A stretch of DNA of 64,000 nucleotides from Mucilaginibacter sp. cycad4. Its GTDB lineage: Bacteria; Bacteroidota; Bacteroidia; Sphingobacteriales; Sphingobacteriaceae. Shown piece after piece: positions 8,034 to 17,351 of the stretch; the first letter of the stretch is position 1; each line of letters starts with the position of its first letter. The notes under the pieces are model-generated. The model worked only from the letters and a program-made list of their open reading frames with translations. It made no database searches and was not told the origin of the DNA. The translations under genes and the position numbers were made by a program. The stretch covers positions 5,704,001 to 5,768,000 of the forward strand of contig NZ_CP139559.1 in NCBI RefSeq assembly GCF_034263275.1. Direction: 5' to 3'.

Positions 8034-8957
8034 ATGAAAAAACTTAAACTTATCCTGCTGCTGGCTCTGGCCGGCCCTGCGGTTTATGCCCAGCAAAAAC
8101 CTGACACCGCGGCAAAAACAAAAGAATTGTTTGTAAATGCGGGTTTGCAATATCTTTCAAACCTAACCTACGCCGGCCGGCGCGATGAAAGCAGTGTCCC
8201 GGTGCTACTGCCCTCTGTTACATTGGTTAGCAAGCAGGGCTTTTTTGTAAGTGCTATCGGCTATTTTGATCTTAATGGCTCCAAATCAGGCACCGAGGGC
8301 CTTAGCGTTACGCCAGGCTATGTTTTCGCGTTTGATGCAAAACGTTACTATGGAGGCAATATATCGGGCACTAAATATTTTATCACCAAAAGTAGCCCCA
8401 TTATACTTTCTTCATTTAATGCTACGCTTGATGGGCAACTGTATGCCAATCCGGAGGATATTGTAAAATTTACCGCGGGCATCAGCTATAGGTTTAATAA
8501 AAACAACAGCAACGACGTTGTTAATACAGCTGAATTATCAAAGGAGATTTTTGCTTTGAAAACGGGTGCAGATAAAAAAAGCGGGTTAAAAATTACCCCT
8601 ACCGTTACGCTTTATGCCGGTACACAATCGTTCTACCAAACTTATTATACCGAATCGCAGGTTACCCGCTCGATAGAACAGCCCCAGCAACAAACGCCTA
8701 TTAATATCCTGTTTCCCAATCAGCCAAAACAAACTATTATAACGCAAACGGTAACGCAGCAAAATCAGCGCGAGGTAAGGCAATATAAGCTGCTTGCTTT
8801 CAGCGGGTCGCTGCCTTTAACCTATGCTATCAACAAGTGGCAGATCCTCTTTACGCCCTACCTCATCAAGCCGTTTAACCAGGTTGATTATGTAACAAAT
8901 ACCAAAATGAACGGACTTTACTTTTTGTTCACTACAGGGGTTAATGTAACGTTTTAG
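8034..8957 (+). CDS. Secreted, probable outer-membrane protein
   Basis: About 307 aa from the ATG at 8034, which opens a clean signal peptide (MKKLKLILLLALAGPAVYA-Q); the in-frame codon at 7998 lies in the terminator region. The body has many amphipathic β-strand-like segments (GFFVSAIGYFDLNGS, YYGGNISGTKYFITK, KFTAGISYRF), and the C-terminus YFLFTTGVNVTF ends in Phe, as many outer-membrane barrels do. There is a Gln-rich loop around SIEQPQQQTPINILFPNQ. No family is recognised. Confidence 0.65.
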   Translation: MKKLKLILLLALAGPAVYAQQKPDTAAKTKELFVNAGLQYLSNLTYAGRRDESSVPVLLPSVTLVSKQGFFVSAIGYFDLNGSKSGTEGLSVTPGYVFAFDAKRYYGGNISGTKYFITKSSPIILSSFNATLDGQLYANPEDIVKFTAGISYRFNKNNSNDVVNTAELSKEIFALKTGADKKSGLKITPTVTLYAGTQSFYQTYYTESQVTRSIEQPQQQTPINILFPNQPKQTIITQTVTQQNQREVRQYKLLAFSGSLPLTYAINKWQILFTPYLIKPFNQVDYVTNTKMNGLYFLFTTGVNVTF

Positions 8958-9018
8958 CAACGTTAAAAAAATATAATATGCGCGCACTTCGGCGGTGTTT
9001 ATAAAGGCTTGTTTTTAT

Positions 9019-9026
9019 TAGCTTTG
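9019..9026 (+). promoter_or_regulatory. Bacteroidota -7 element TAGCTTTG
   Basis: It fits TAnnTTTG, 30 nt before the start of the M1 aminopeptidase at 9057. The -33 box is weak. Confidence 0.45.
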
Positions 9027-9056
9027 TTGCAGTACATCACAAACCGACGGAAAGTT

Positions 9057-10637
9057 ATGCGCAGGATATTTTTGGTTCTTTTATTGTTACCGGCCCTTTT
9101 TTCGATGCCGGTATTTGCCCAGGTTCCCGGGTCGCAGATTGATGTTAAACATTATACGTTTGATATTAAACTCAACGATGCTGATAATAATATAGAAGGA
9201 AAGGCAACGGTTTCAATAAAGTTCCTGAATGGTGCAGAAGGGTTTAGCCTCGACCTGGTAAAAAAGAACGCGGAAGGTAAAGGGATGCAGGTATCGGCAG
9301 TAACCGAAAACGGGAAGCCGGTAAAGTTTACCCAGGGTGATGAACAACTAAAGATTAATACCCGCGCCTATAAAGGTAACACCCGCGATTATACGATAAG
9401 CTACAGCGGCATCCCGGCCGATGGGCTGATCATCTCGACCAATGCGTTTGGGCACCGTACTTTTTTTGGTGATAACTGGCCTAACCGGGCCCATAACTGG
9501 CTGCCCTGCGTTGATAATATTGCCGACAAAGCCACGGTTGATTTTATTGTAACCGCGCCCGATCACTACCAGGTAGTATCAAACGGCTTGCAAACCGAAG
9601 AAAAGCAACTCGACGGAAAGCTGAAGCTTACCCATTGGGTTGAAACCGTTGCGCTGCCTACCAAGGTAATGGTTATAGGCGTAGCTGAGTTTGCAGTTGA
9701 TCGCCCGGGCGATGTTAACGGGATCCCGGTTTTTACCTATGTTTTTCCTGAAAGTAAAGAGGTTGGGTTTAAAAGCTATGCAGTAGCCAAAAATATTCTC
9801 CCCTACTTTATAAAAAATGTTGGCCCTTACAGCTATGAAAAATTAGCGAATGTGCAGTCGAAAACCATTTTTGGCGGGATGGAAAATGCCAGTGCTATAT
9901 TTTACTTTGAAGAATCGGTTAAAAGTCCGGAGATAGAAGAATTAATGGCGCATGAAATTGCCCACCAGTGGTTTGGCGATGGTGCAAGCGAAAAAAGCTT
10001 TGGTCACCTATGGTTAAGCGAAGGCTTTGCCACTTATATGACCAATCTTTATCTCGAAAATAAATATGGGGCCGATACCTTAAAAGCCCGTCTTATTGGC
10101 CAGCGTAAAAAAGTGCTGGATTTTGAAAAAGAGCGTTTAACCCCCGTGGTTGATACCGCTGTTAAAACAAAATATATGCAGCTGCTTAATGCCAACAGTT
10201 ACGAAAAGGGAGGTTGGGTGCTGCATATGCTGAGGCGCAAATTGGGCGATGATGTTTTTTGGAAAGGGGTGAGAAACTATTATTCCAGGTACCAGGGCAG
10301 CAATGCCAATACTGATGATCTGAGGCGGGTAATGGAGCAAGGCAGCGGGAAGGACCTGAAATCATTTTTTACGCAATGGCTGCGCACAGCCGGGCATCCA
10401 CATTTGGCTGTTAGGTGGAAGTACGATGAAAAAGACAGCACCATCGCTATAAATGTAACCCAGAGCCAGGAATATATTTACAATTTGATGTTAGAGGTTT
10501 CTGTTGACGGACAGTTGCTGAACGTGCCGGTAAAAGAGAAATCGACAACGGCAAAGTTCAAGGTTAAAGCTAAACCTGCTGATGTTAAGATAGATCCGAA
10601 TATAAACCTGCTGGCATCGTTTGAGGAGAAAAAATAA
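9057..10637 (+). CDS. M1 family zinc aminopeptidase
   Basis: About 526 aa with signal peptide MRRIFLVLLLLPALFSMPVFA-Q, so exported. It has the M1 order: an N-terminal β-saddle (about 30-210), then the catalytic domain with the exopeptidase motif GGMENAS and the zinc site H299-E-I-A-H303 followed by E322 in WLSEGFATY, giving the canonical HExxH-18-E spacing. A downstream Tyr in NSYEKGGWVLHMLR fits the transition-state Tyr region. The long C-terminal domain of PepN is missing, as is usual for short Bacteroidota M1 enzymes. It removes N-terminal residues from peptides in the periplasm or outside the cell. Confidence 0.93.
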   Translation: MRRIFLVLLLLPALFSMPVFAQVPGSQIDVKHYTFDIKLNDADNNIEGKATVSIKFLNGAEGFSLDLVKKNAEGKGMQVSAVTENGKPVKFTQGDEQLKINTRAYKGNTRDYTISYSGIPADGLIISTNAFGHRTFFGDNWPNRAHNWLPCVDNIADKATVDFIVTAPDHYQVVSNGLQTEEKQLDGKLKLTHWVETVALPTKVMVIGVAEFAVDRPGDVNGIPVFTYVFPESKEVGFKSYAVAKNILPYFIKNVGPYSYEKLANVQSKTIFGGMENASAIFYFEESVKSPEIEELMAHEIAHQWFGDGASEKSFGHLWLSEGFATYMTNLYLENKYGADTLKARLIGQRKKVLDFEKERLTPVVDTAVKTKYMQLLNANSYEKGGWVLHMLRRKLGDDVFWKGVRNYYSRYQGSNANTDDLRRVMEQGSGKDLKSFFTQWLRTAGHPHLAVRWKYDEKDSTIAINVTQSQEYIYNLMLEVSVDGQLLNVPVKEKSTTAKFKVKAKPADVKIDPNINLLASFEEKK

Positions 10638-10644
10638 TTAAAAG

Positions 10645-10850
10645 ACTTTTAATTCCTCTTGAGAGGGGGCGCGATAGGCAAGGGTGGTAGCAGGGGTGTG
10701 TTTCCGCTACAAGCTTATCAAAGCAGAAACACACCCCTCCGCCCCTCTCAAGAGGGGAATCGCACAATTCCGCGCTTTTTCTTCCTTAAGTTAACGGCTA
10801 TGCTCTCTCAAGAGGGGAATCGCACTTTCCCGCGCTTTTTTCTTCGCAAA
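10645..10850. repeat. Intergenic repeat cluster (CTCTCAAGAGGGGAATCGCAC)
   Basis: CTCTCAAGAGGGGAATCGCA occurs at about 10754 and again about 50 bp later (near 10804), each time followed by TTC(C)CGCGCTTTTT. An inverted copy, CCTCTTGAGAGGG, stands at about 10655. Between them lies the inverted pair GGGGTGTGTTTC / GAAACACACCCC. It fills the gap between the aminopeptidase and the receiver gene and contains no credible gene. Confidence 0.6.
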
Positions 10851-10861
10851 CTTTCCCTAAC

Positions 10862-11233
10862 CTACGCCGCTATCACCCGGTTGATCACCTTTTCCAGGTC
10901 TTCCAGATCAAATGGTTTGGCTAAATAGCTTTGGGCGCCGGCATGATTGGCCAGGATCTGGATATCGCTGTTTGCGGAAAAATAAATTACCGGTATTTCT
11001 TTAAGGCCCTCGGTTTTTTTGAGGGTTTGTGTGGCAATGATCCCGCCCGAATCCGGGATCCAGTTATCCATCATGATCACATCAGGCAAAATGCCCGAAA
11101 CTTTTTCAATAATGTTATTGCAGTCGCTAAAGGTGTACACTTCCCACCCTTGTTCTTCTAAAATATAACTGCAAATAGAAAGGATGTCCTCGTCGTCATC
11201 AAATATGACAATTTTTTTAGATGGAGTATTCAT
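10862..11233 (-). CDS. Single-domain response regulator (receiver only)
   Basis: 123 aa, a CheY-like receiver without an output domain. The acidic pocket is DDDED at 12-16, the phosphoacceptor D56 lies in VIMMDNWIP, the switch residue is S86 and the conserved Lys is K106 in AKPF. No kinase is adjacent. It would act by protein-protein contact or as a phosphorelay intermediate. It is convergent with the aminopeptidase across a repeat cluster and divergent from the glycosidase pair. Confidence 0.9.
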   Translation of the reverse strand: MNTPSKKIVIFDDDEDILSICSYILEEQGWEVYTFSDCNNIIEKVSGILPDVIMMDNWIPDSGGIIATQTLKKTEGLKEIPVIYFSANSDIQILANHAGAQSYLAKPFDLEDLEKVINRVIAA

Positions 11234-11508
11234 GGGATAGTTGTACGTGAATTTATAGATATCTTTTCATAAAAACAAATGTTTTAAATTGTAAATTAAA
11301 TTTGCGCGTTTAAACAAGGTTTTATATCGCCTTGATTTAAATTAATGCATGTATCAACCACTTCTTAACTACTACAAAATCTAATAATTGGTTTTGTAAC
11401 CGATTAATTACTGCGTTTTATTAAAAACAGTAATATTTTTACCTATCCAATTTTAACAGCCTTATTAAATCCTGCTATACCAACAAATACACCTGTAAAT
11501 TCTGTTTC

Positions 11509-12912
11509 ATGAACACGCAAATCAAACCAATTTTATTGGGCGCCATGCTGCTTGCTCCTGCGGCCGCAATACACGCACAAACAAAGGCAAGCTTATGGCT
11601 TACCAAGGCCGACAGGTCGGTACTTTTTGAGCAGCAAAAAGGGCCCCTTGCTTTTAAGACCAGCGATGCCGGCGGCACTACTATTACTGTTGATGATAAG
11701 GAGCACTACCAACCGATAGATGGATTTGGATTTGCATTAACCGGAGGCAGTGCCATGCATATCATCCGCATGAGCGCCGATAGCAGGGCTGCGTTGCTTA
11801 AAAATCTGTTTGCAGTTACAGGGAATGATATTGGCATAAGTTATTTAAGGCTGAGCATTGGCGCGTCCGATCTGAATGAGAAAGTATTCTCTTATGACGA
11901 TATGCCCAAAGGGCAGACAGACCCAACGCTAAAACATTTTGACCTCGGCCCGGATAAGGCTGACGTGATCCCGGTAATGAAACAGATATTGGCTATAAAC
12001 CCGGCAATCAAGATCCTGGGCTCGCCATGGTCGCCCCCGGCCTGGATGAAAACTAATAACGATACCCGTGGTGGCCGTTTAAAACCCGATTGTTACCCGG
12101 TGTATGCTCAATACCTGGTTAAATATATCCAGGGGATGAAGGCCAACGGGATCAACATCGATGCCATCACTATTCAGAACGAGCCATTGCACCCCGGGAA
12201 TAACCCCAGTTTACTGATGGTTGCGCCCGACGAAGCCGATTTTATCAAAAACAATCTTGGTCCCGCGTTTAAGGCAGCAGGTATCAAAACAAAGATCATT
12301 GTTTACGATCATAATGCCGACAGGCCCGACTACCCTATCTCGATATTGAACGACCCTGCTGCCCGTAAATATGTGGATGGCTCGGGCTTTCACCTGTATG
12401 GCGGAGACATCTCGGCCCTTACCGACGTGCACAACGCACACCCCGATAAAAACATTTACTTTACCGAGCAGATGACCGTTGAGCCCGAAAATCAAAGTAC
12501 TATCAACATTGCCTGGCCGGTAAAAAGCCTTATTATTGGCGCAACCCGTAACTGGAGCCGCAATGTACTGGAATGGAACCTTGCCGCCGACCCTGAATAT
12601 AAGCCGTATACCGACCGGGGCGGATGTCCCTCATGCCAGGGCGCCGTTACCATTGATAAAAACGAGGTAAAGAAAAACATCGCTTATTATTCAGTTGCCC
12701 ACGCTTCCAAATTTGTACGTCCCGGTTCGGTACGTATTGCATCAAACAATATGGATACTTTACCTAACGTAGCTTTCAAAACCCCCGATGGCAAAAAAGT
12801 GCTTATTGTAGCCAACACCGGCGATAGCGCGCAGGATTTCAACATCAAATACCAGGGAAAAATATTGGCGGTTAAACTTGATAAAGGTTCGGTTGGAACA
12901 TATATCTGGTAG
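11509..12912 (+). CDS. Glycoside hydrolase family 30 enzyme
   Basis: 467 aa, signal peptide MNTQIKPILLGAMLLAPAAAIHA-Q. The GH30 (β/α)8 barrel has IDGFGFALTGGSA near the start, PWSPPAWMK, the acid/base E225 in TIQNEP and the nucleophile E320 in IYFTEQ, followed by the GH30 C-terminal β-sandwich. The family includes glucosylceramidases, endo-β-1,6-glucanases and xylanases; the sequence alone does not fix the substrate. It precedes a GH5 gene by 38 nt, so both are probably secreted together on a β-linked glucan. Confidence 0.9.
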   Translation: MNTQIKPILLGAMLLAPAAAIHAQTKASLWLTKADRSVLFEQQKGPLAFKTSDAGGTTITVDDKEHYQPIDGFGFALTGGSAMHIIRMSADSRAALLKNLFAVTGNDIGISYLRLSIGASDLNEKVFSYDDMPKGQTDPTLKHFDLGPDKADVIPVMKQILAINPAIKILGSPWSPPAWMKTNNDTRGGRLKPDCYPVYAQYLVKYIQGMKANGINIDAITIQNEPLHPGNNPSLLMVAPDEADFIKNNLGPAFKAAGIKTKIIVYDHNADRPDYPISILNDPAARKYVDGSGFHLYGGDISALTDVHNAHPDKNIYFTEQMTVEPENQSTINIAWPVKSLIIGATRNWSRNVLEWNLAADPEYKPYTDRGGCPSCQGAVTIDKNEVKKNIAYYSVAHASKFVRPGSVRIASNNMDTLPNVAFKTPDGKKVLIVANTGDSAQDFNIKYQGKILAVKLDKGSVGTYIW

Positions 12913-12950
12913 TAAAAACCGGTTCAGATAAAATTTAAACGTACAACAAC

Positions 12951-14741
12951 ATGTTAACATCGTTAATAAAAAATATAAAAGTAAATTCAGGGATTAAAAC
13001 CCTGCTAACCGTGGTGGCTGTTCTGTGTATCTCGCTGCAAAGCAATGCGCAAACAGGCTTTTTAAAAGCCGACGGTAAAAAAATAGTTGATGAAAAGGGC
13101 CGGAATATACTGCTGCGCGGTATGGGTTTAGGTGGATGGATGCTGCAGGAAGGCTATATGCTGCACATCAATAAAGACAGCCGTCAATATCGGATCCGTG
13201 AGCGGCTGGAAGAATTGATGGGCCCGGCCGAAACTAAGGAGTTTTATGATACCTGGCTGGCCAACAATACCCGTAAAATTGATGTGGATTCGATGAAACG
13301 CTGGGGATTTAATTCTATCCGCCTGCCAATGCATTATAATCTGTATACTTTGCCTGTTGAAAAGGAGCCGGTGGCTGGTAAAAACACATGGCTGGATAAA
13401 GGGTTTAAAATGACCGACGATCTGCTGGCCTGGTGTAAAGCAAATCACATGTACCTGATCCTTGACCTGCATGCCGCCCCCGGCGGACAAGGCAACGACC
13501 TTAACATCTCCGACCGTGACCCGGACAAACCATCGCTTTGGGACAGCGAGGCTAATAAGCAAAAAACCATTGCCCTTTGGCGCAAGTTGGCCGAACGTTA
13601 TAAAGACGAGCCTAACATTGGTGCTTACGATATCATCAACGAGCCGAACTGGGGTTTTGACGATCCTCAAAATGATAAAAACGGCCTTAAGGAAAAAACC
13701 AACGGGCCGTTAAGAAAATTAATGGTTGATATTACCGCAGCCATCCGCGAGGTAGATAAAAAACATATCATTATTATTGAAGGTAACGGCTGGGGCAATA
13801 ATTATAATGGTATTTTACCCCAATGGGATAAAAACATGGTGCTGAGTTTTCATAAATACTGGAATTTTAACGATCAAAAATCTGTTGATCATATTGTAAA
13901 AACACGCGATCAATATAATATCCCGGTATGGCTGGGCGAAACCGGTGAAAACTCAAATACCTGGCTTACCGAAGCCCTCGGCTTATTAGAGAAAAATAAC
14001 ATAGGCTGGTCATTATGGCCTTTAAAAAAATTGGGTATCAACAACCCGATGGAAATCCGTTCAAATCTGAACTATGATGATGTGAGCCGGTACCTGAACA
14101 CCGGCAGGCATAAACCTAACGAGAGCAACACGTATAGCGGCACCCTTGAGCTGGCTACTTACGCTAAATTGGAAAATACCATTATCCATCACGATGTGAT
14201 CGACGCTATTTTCAGGCAGCCCCATACAACAGTTACCAAACCGTTTAAAGCCAATAAAATAGGCAACGGCACAGTGATCAATGCTGTTGATTATGACCTG
14301 GGCCGCAATGGATACGCTTATTTTGATACTGATACAGCCGATTATCATACATCGGGCAAACCGGGTGTTGGCAACAAGGGGCATGTTTACAGGAACGACG
14401 GCGTTGATATCAGTAAAGATTCGACCCAATATGACAGCTACTATGTTGACCATATTGAAACGAACGAATGGACACAGTACACTATACAGGTCAAAACTCC
14501 GGGCGTATACTCCGTAAGCCTCAAAGTGGCATCCGCTACCGATGATGCCAAGCTATCTATATTGGTTAATAATACGGCGCAGGCAAAAGAAGTGGCGGTA
14601 CCCAACACCGGCGGGCTAAAAAAATGGCGGGATGTTGCTGTTAAAAATATTGTTTTAAAGGCCGGCAGCAACAAAATAAAAGTGCTGGCCAACAACGGCG
14701 GATACAACCTGTATTACCTGCAGTTTTGGAAAGGTAAGTAA
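12951..14741 (+). CDS. GH5-type glycosidase with C-terminal carbohydrate-binding domain
   Basis: 596 aa. The signal region is long (to about 34, SNA-Q). The catalytic (β/α)8 domain spans about 40-390, with NSIRLPMHYN, DLHAAPGGQ, the acid/base E231 in DIINEPNW, SFHKYW and the nucleophile E330 in WLGETGE. After a linker, residues 430-596 look like a CBM6-type β-sandwich (GNGTVINAVDYDLGRNGYAYFD ... IKVLANNGGYNLYYLQFWK). The LHAAPGGQ motif is typical of exo-β-1,3-glucanase-like GH5 members. It is in an operon with the GH30 gene and ends at a good terminator. Confidence 0.88.
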   Translation: MLTSLIKNIKVNSGIKTLLTVVAVLCISLQSNAQTGFLKADGKKIVDEKGRNILLRGMGLGGWMLQEGYMLHINKDSRQYRIRERLEELMGPAETKEFYDTWLANNTRKIDVDSMKRWGFNSIRLPMHYNLYTLPVEKEPVAGKNTWLDKGFKMTDDLLAWCKANHMYLILDLHAAPGGQGNDLNISDRDPDKPSLWDSEANKQKTIALWRKLAERYKDEPNIGAYDIINEPNWGFDDPQNDKNGLKEKTNGPLRKLMVDITAAIREVDKKHIIIIEGNGWGNNYNGILPQWDKNMVLSFHKYWNFNDQKSVDHIVKTRDQYNIPVWLGETGENSNTWLTEALGLLEKNNIGWSLWPLKKLGINNPMEIRSNLNYDDVSRYLNTGRHKPNESNTYSGTLELATYAKLENTIIHHDVIDAIFRQPHTTVTKPFKANKIGNGTVINAVDYDLGRNGYAYFDTDTADYHTSGKPGVGNKGHVYRNDGVDISKDSTQYDSYYVDHIETNEWTQYTIQVKTPGVYSVSLKVASATDDAKLSILVNNTAQAKEVAVPNTGGLKKWRDVAVKNIVLKAGSNKIKVLANNGGYNLYYLQFWKGK

Positions 14742-14765
14742 ATGCAGTTACGCTATATTTATTTA

Positions 14766-14805
14766 AACAGCCGGAGTATATATTATTTGCCCCGGCTGTT
14801 TTTTT
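14766..14805 (+). terminator. Intrinsic terminator after the GH30-GH5 operon
   Basis: AACAGCCGG pairs with CCGGCTGTT across a 17-nt loop, followed by T5. Confidence 0.85.
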
Positions 14806-15006
14806 AATAACCTGCATTCAGCGTAATAGATGTCACAAGTAGCCTTAGCCCCCATTCCCGCCCTTCATACTTGCGCCAGAAAAGTGATTTTAACCCCTAA
14901 ATTTTTTAATATTATTTTTCTGATAAAAGCTATTGTAAATAACTGTTTTTATAGTTAAATTTATTATACCAATTATCAATGTCACCTAACATAGGAAGAA
15001 GTCGTT

Positions 15007-15186
15007 ATGAAAAAACAAGCTACGATAGTTTGTCAGCCTGATAAGACTGAAACTACCCAACCATTACAGGTAAACTGCCCGCCATCACATCAAAAAATGT
15101 ATCGTGATCATACGCATTGCGATCATGTACATGGCAGGGTTAACAAATTTCCAATTGGCAGCAACCGCGGGCCATGCTTCTTTTAA
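15007..15186 (+). CDS. Candidate 59-aa Cys/His-rich small protein
   Basis: An open frame from ATG 15007 (after an AGGAAGAAG-like purine run 8 nt upstream) to TAA at 15184. It encodes 59 aa with four Cys (9, 24, 38, 57) and a His cluster HQKMYRDHTHCDHVHG, then a C-terminus GPCFF. There is no signal peptide and no membrane segment. It could bind a metal, or be a peptide precursor, but there is no maturation gene next to it and I know no family. The remaining support is the ribosome-site-like sequence and the unusual composition. Confidence 0.4.
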   Translation: MKKQATIVCQPDKTETTQPLQVNCPPSHQKMYRDHTHCDHVHGRVNKFPIGSNRGPCFF

Positions 15187-15613
15187 GTTAACTGCGCTAT
15201 TTAATAATAGTACGGTTGGCCGTATGGCTTAAAGTTGCAGGTAAACTGCTAAGCTGCATAATCCAATTTGCCCGCGCCGGGTATCAACCCCGGCTTCGCC
15301 GGCAATGGAATGGTTTTGTATTGCCGTTATTAAGCCTCAAATGGAAGCCATAGCACCATATATAATTTTTTTGGGGTAGCGATATTCGCACAGCGCAGCG
15401 GTAAGGGCTTAACGCGTTTACAATGTTAAAAAAGATATGAGAACGGTGGATTTACCGGTGAGGACAGACATTTAACAAACCTCTGCCCTCAGATACTGTA
15501 TTGAATTCTCAGCGGGAGAAATCAATTATGCCCTTTTCAACCCAATTTTACCTCTTTCGCACGCGCCAACGCAGGCTGCTAATAAGTGCTTAGTTTTTCA
15601 GGTACAGGATGAG
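15187..15613. other. Gap with no recognisable gene
   Basis: I see no ORF of note and no RNA gene. It holds short GC-rich inverted blocks around 15275-15303 (GCCGGGTATCAACCCCGGC and CTTCGCCGGC), and a second copy of CAGGTAAACTGC (15237), which also occurs within the small ORF at 15069. Confidence 0.5.
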
Positions 15614-17161
15614 TTATTTTAGTATCTCCAGCAATTCTATCTCCCAAATAAGTATAACAGACCCTGCAGGATAATCGGGCGAAGGGCTGTTTAAACCGAG
15701 CTTAGGAGGGAGAAATAATCTGTATTTGCTACCTACGCTCATCAATTGTATGCCCTCGGCCAAGCCTGGAAGTAAATCACGAATTATTTTGTTGAGCGGC
15801 GAATGGCTATTGGATGTTTCTTTAGATTCTCTACCCACCATAGCGGTCCTTTGGAAATTGAATTTCACATTATCTGTTGCCAAAGGCTTTGGCCCTGTTC
15901 CCTGGCTTATTATTTCATACTGCAAACCACTGGCTGTGGTAATAATGCCGGGTTTCTTTTTGTTTTCGGCTAAAAACTTCTCGGCTTCCTCTTTAGGAGT
16001 TAAGGCTACTGGTGCAGGAGGAGGTTCAGAAATGACAGGTTGCTTATCTTTAACGGCAGGCGTAGATTTTACATTTTTAACTAAATTATCCCCTTGCCTT
16101 GCAACAACAATATCGTTTATAAACAGATTAACCGTTCCCGCTAATTGACCGTTCTTCCAGTAGCGCATCCCTATACTGCCATCAAGTTGTCCCAAACCGG
16201 CTACGTATACATCGTCACCGTCTACGGCTATCTTATAAGGGTCCGAGCCCGAACCCGCCAGTCTGGCAAGCACAGTAGGCACGTCATTTTTCCAATATTT
16301 TGCAAACCCATTTTCCCATCCAGCCACATACACGTTCTTACCTGAAACAGCAATGGCAGTGGCCCTGGCATCCGAACTTGGGGCGGTTAAGGAAACGGTG
16401 CCTTTATCGCCACACCAATAAGCAACGCGGTGCCCTCCTGGTTCGACGTACTGGCCAACGATATAAAGATTATTGTTCAATATACGGATAGATGCCGCTC
16501 TTACGGGCAAAGGATCGTTAATTATTTTTACGGGCTCTCCATTTTTCCAATACTTGGTGTCGTTTTTAACCTGGGGATCAGAATCAAAACCGGCAATGTA
16601 AACATCTCCCGTTTTGTAATCAATGGCAACAGATCTCGCATTTGATCCGCCAATAACATTGAGCGGTACCGGCTTTCCATTTTTCCAACACCTGGCCAAG
16701 TCACCGGATGAACTGTAGAACCGCTCATACCCAACTACATAAACATCACCGTTCCTATTGTCTATAACCATGTCATTAGCATATCCTTTAGTCCCCGTAC
16801 CGCTGGTGTTGGAAAGCTGTACTTCTGTGTTGTTTTTCCAATACACCGCCTGCCCGTTATGCATGCCTGCTGCATAAACATCATTACCAACTACAACCAG
16901 CGATACAATTTCCGATTGGCTTTGCGTATTGGCCAGCAATACCGCTACACCGTTTTTAAGATAGGTTGCAACCGGTGTTTTCCCATCTGGCATTGAATAT
17001 CCGGCCAGGTATATATCCGCTCGTTTCTGCTGCGTTCTCGCTATATTAGCAGGTTTCGTATTACTACTGCTGTTGTGTTGCGCATTTGCGCTGAAAGATA
17101 AAAAGCTAACAAGGCCGGCAAACAGGATCCAGGCATTGGGGGTGAGTAATAACTTCTTCAT
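15614..17161 (-). CDS. Secreted repeat protein fused to a degenerate FKBP domain
   Basis: 515 aa with a signal peptide ending near SANA-Q. Residues about 45-360 contain seven to eight repeats of about 40-50 aa with the pattern VYVAG...YWKNG, which suggests a β-propeller. A Pro-rich linker (about 370-390) leads to an MIP/FkpA-like helical stretch (KEEAEKFLAENKKKPG) and a C-terminal FKBP fold (about 405-515: GLQYEIISQGTG ... SVILIWEIELLEIL). The usual FKBP active-site Phe-Asp and Trp positions do not read as expected (FQRTAMVGRE, LLPGLAEGIQLM), so isomerase activity is doubtful. The substrate is unknown. Confidence 0.75.
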   Translation of the reverse strand: MKKLLLTPNAWILFAGLVSFLSFSANAQHNSSSNTKPANIARTQQKRADIYLAGYSMPDGKTPVATYLKNGVAVLLANTQSQSEIVSLVVVGNDVYAAGMHNGQAVYWKNNTEVQLSNTSGTGTKGYANDMVIDNRNGDVYVVGYERFYSSSGDLARCWKNGKPVPLNVIGGSNARSVAIDYKTGDVYIAGFDSDPQVKNDTKYWKNGEPVKIINDPLPVRAASIRILNNNLYIVGQYVEPGGHRVAYWCGDKGTVSLTAPSSDARATAIAVSGKNVYVAGWENGFAKYWKNDVPTVLARLAGSGSDPYKIAVDGDDVYVAGLGQLDGSIGMRYWKNGQLAGTVNLFINDIVVARQGDNLVKNVKSTPAVKDKQPVISEPPPAPVALTPKEEAEKFLAENKKKPGIITTASGLQYEIISQGTGPKPLATDNVKFNFQRTAMVGRESKETSNSHSPLNKIIRDLLPGLAEGIQLMSVGSKYRLFLPPKLGLNSPSPDYPAGSVILIWEIELLEILK

Positions 17162-17351
17162 AATTGTTTAAGGTTTCGCGTACGGGTTATAATATGAACA
17201 GAATTATAATAAAGTTAGCAAACGGAACCGTAATTAAATACGAAAATTAATCACCTTGATGTGCCTTCCTTGCACAAATATGTAGGAGAGTATGCTGCTA
17301 CGGCTACTTTTGTCGTGTTAATCTTGCTATTGGAATAAGAACATTTTTGTT

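Noticed and set aside
7409..8035. Long antisense frame of 208 codons over the Ala/Thr-rich gene
   Set aside because: Its protein lacks a plausible start signal and is explained by the biased codons of the sense gene, which has a signal peptide and terminator.
10659..10928. 89-codon frame in the repeat cluster
   Set aside because: Its sequence is translated repeat (SQEGNRT twice) and it overlaps the receiver gene.
15275..15303. tRNA-like GC-rich stem around CGGCTTCGCCGG
   Set aside because: No T-arm, anticodon arm or CCA-compatible acceptor stem could be drawn.
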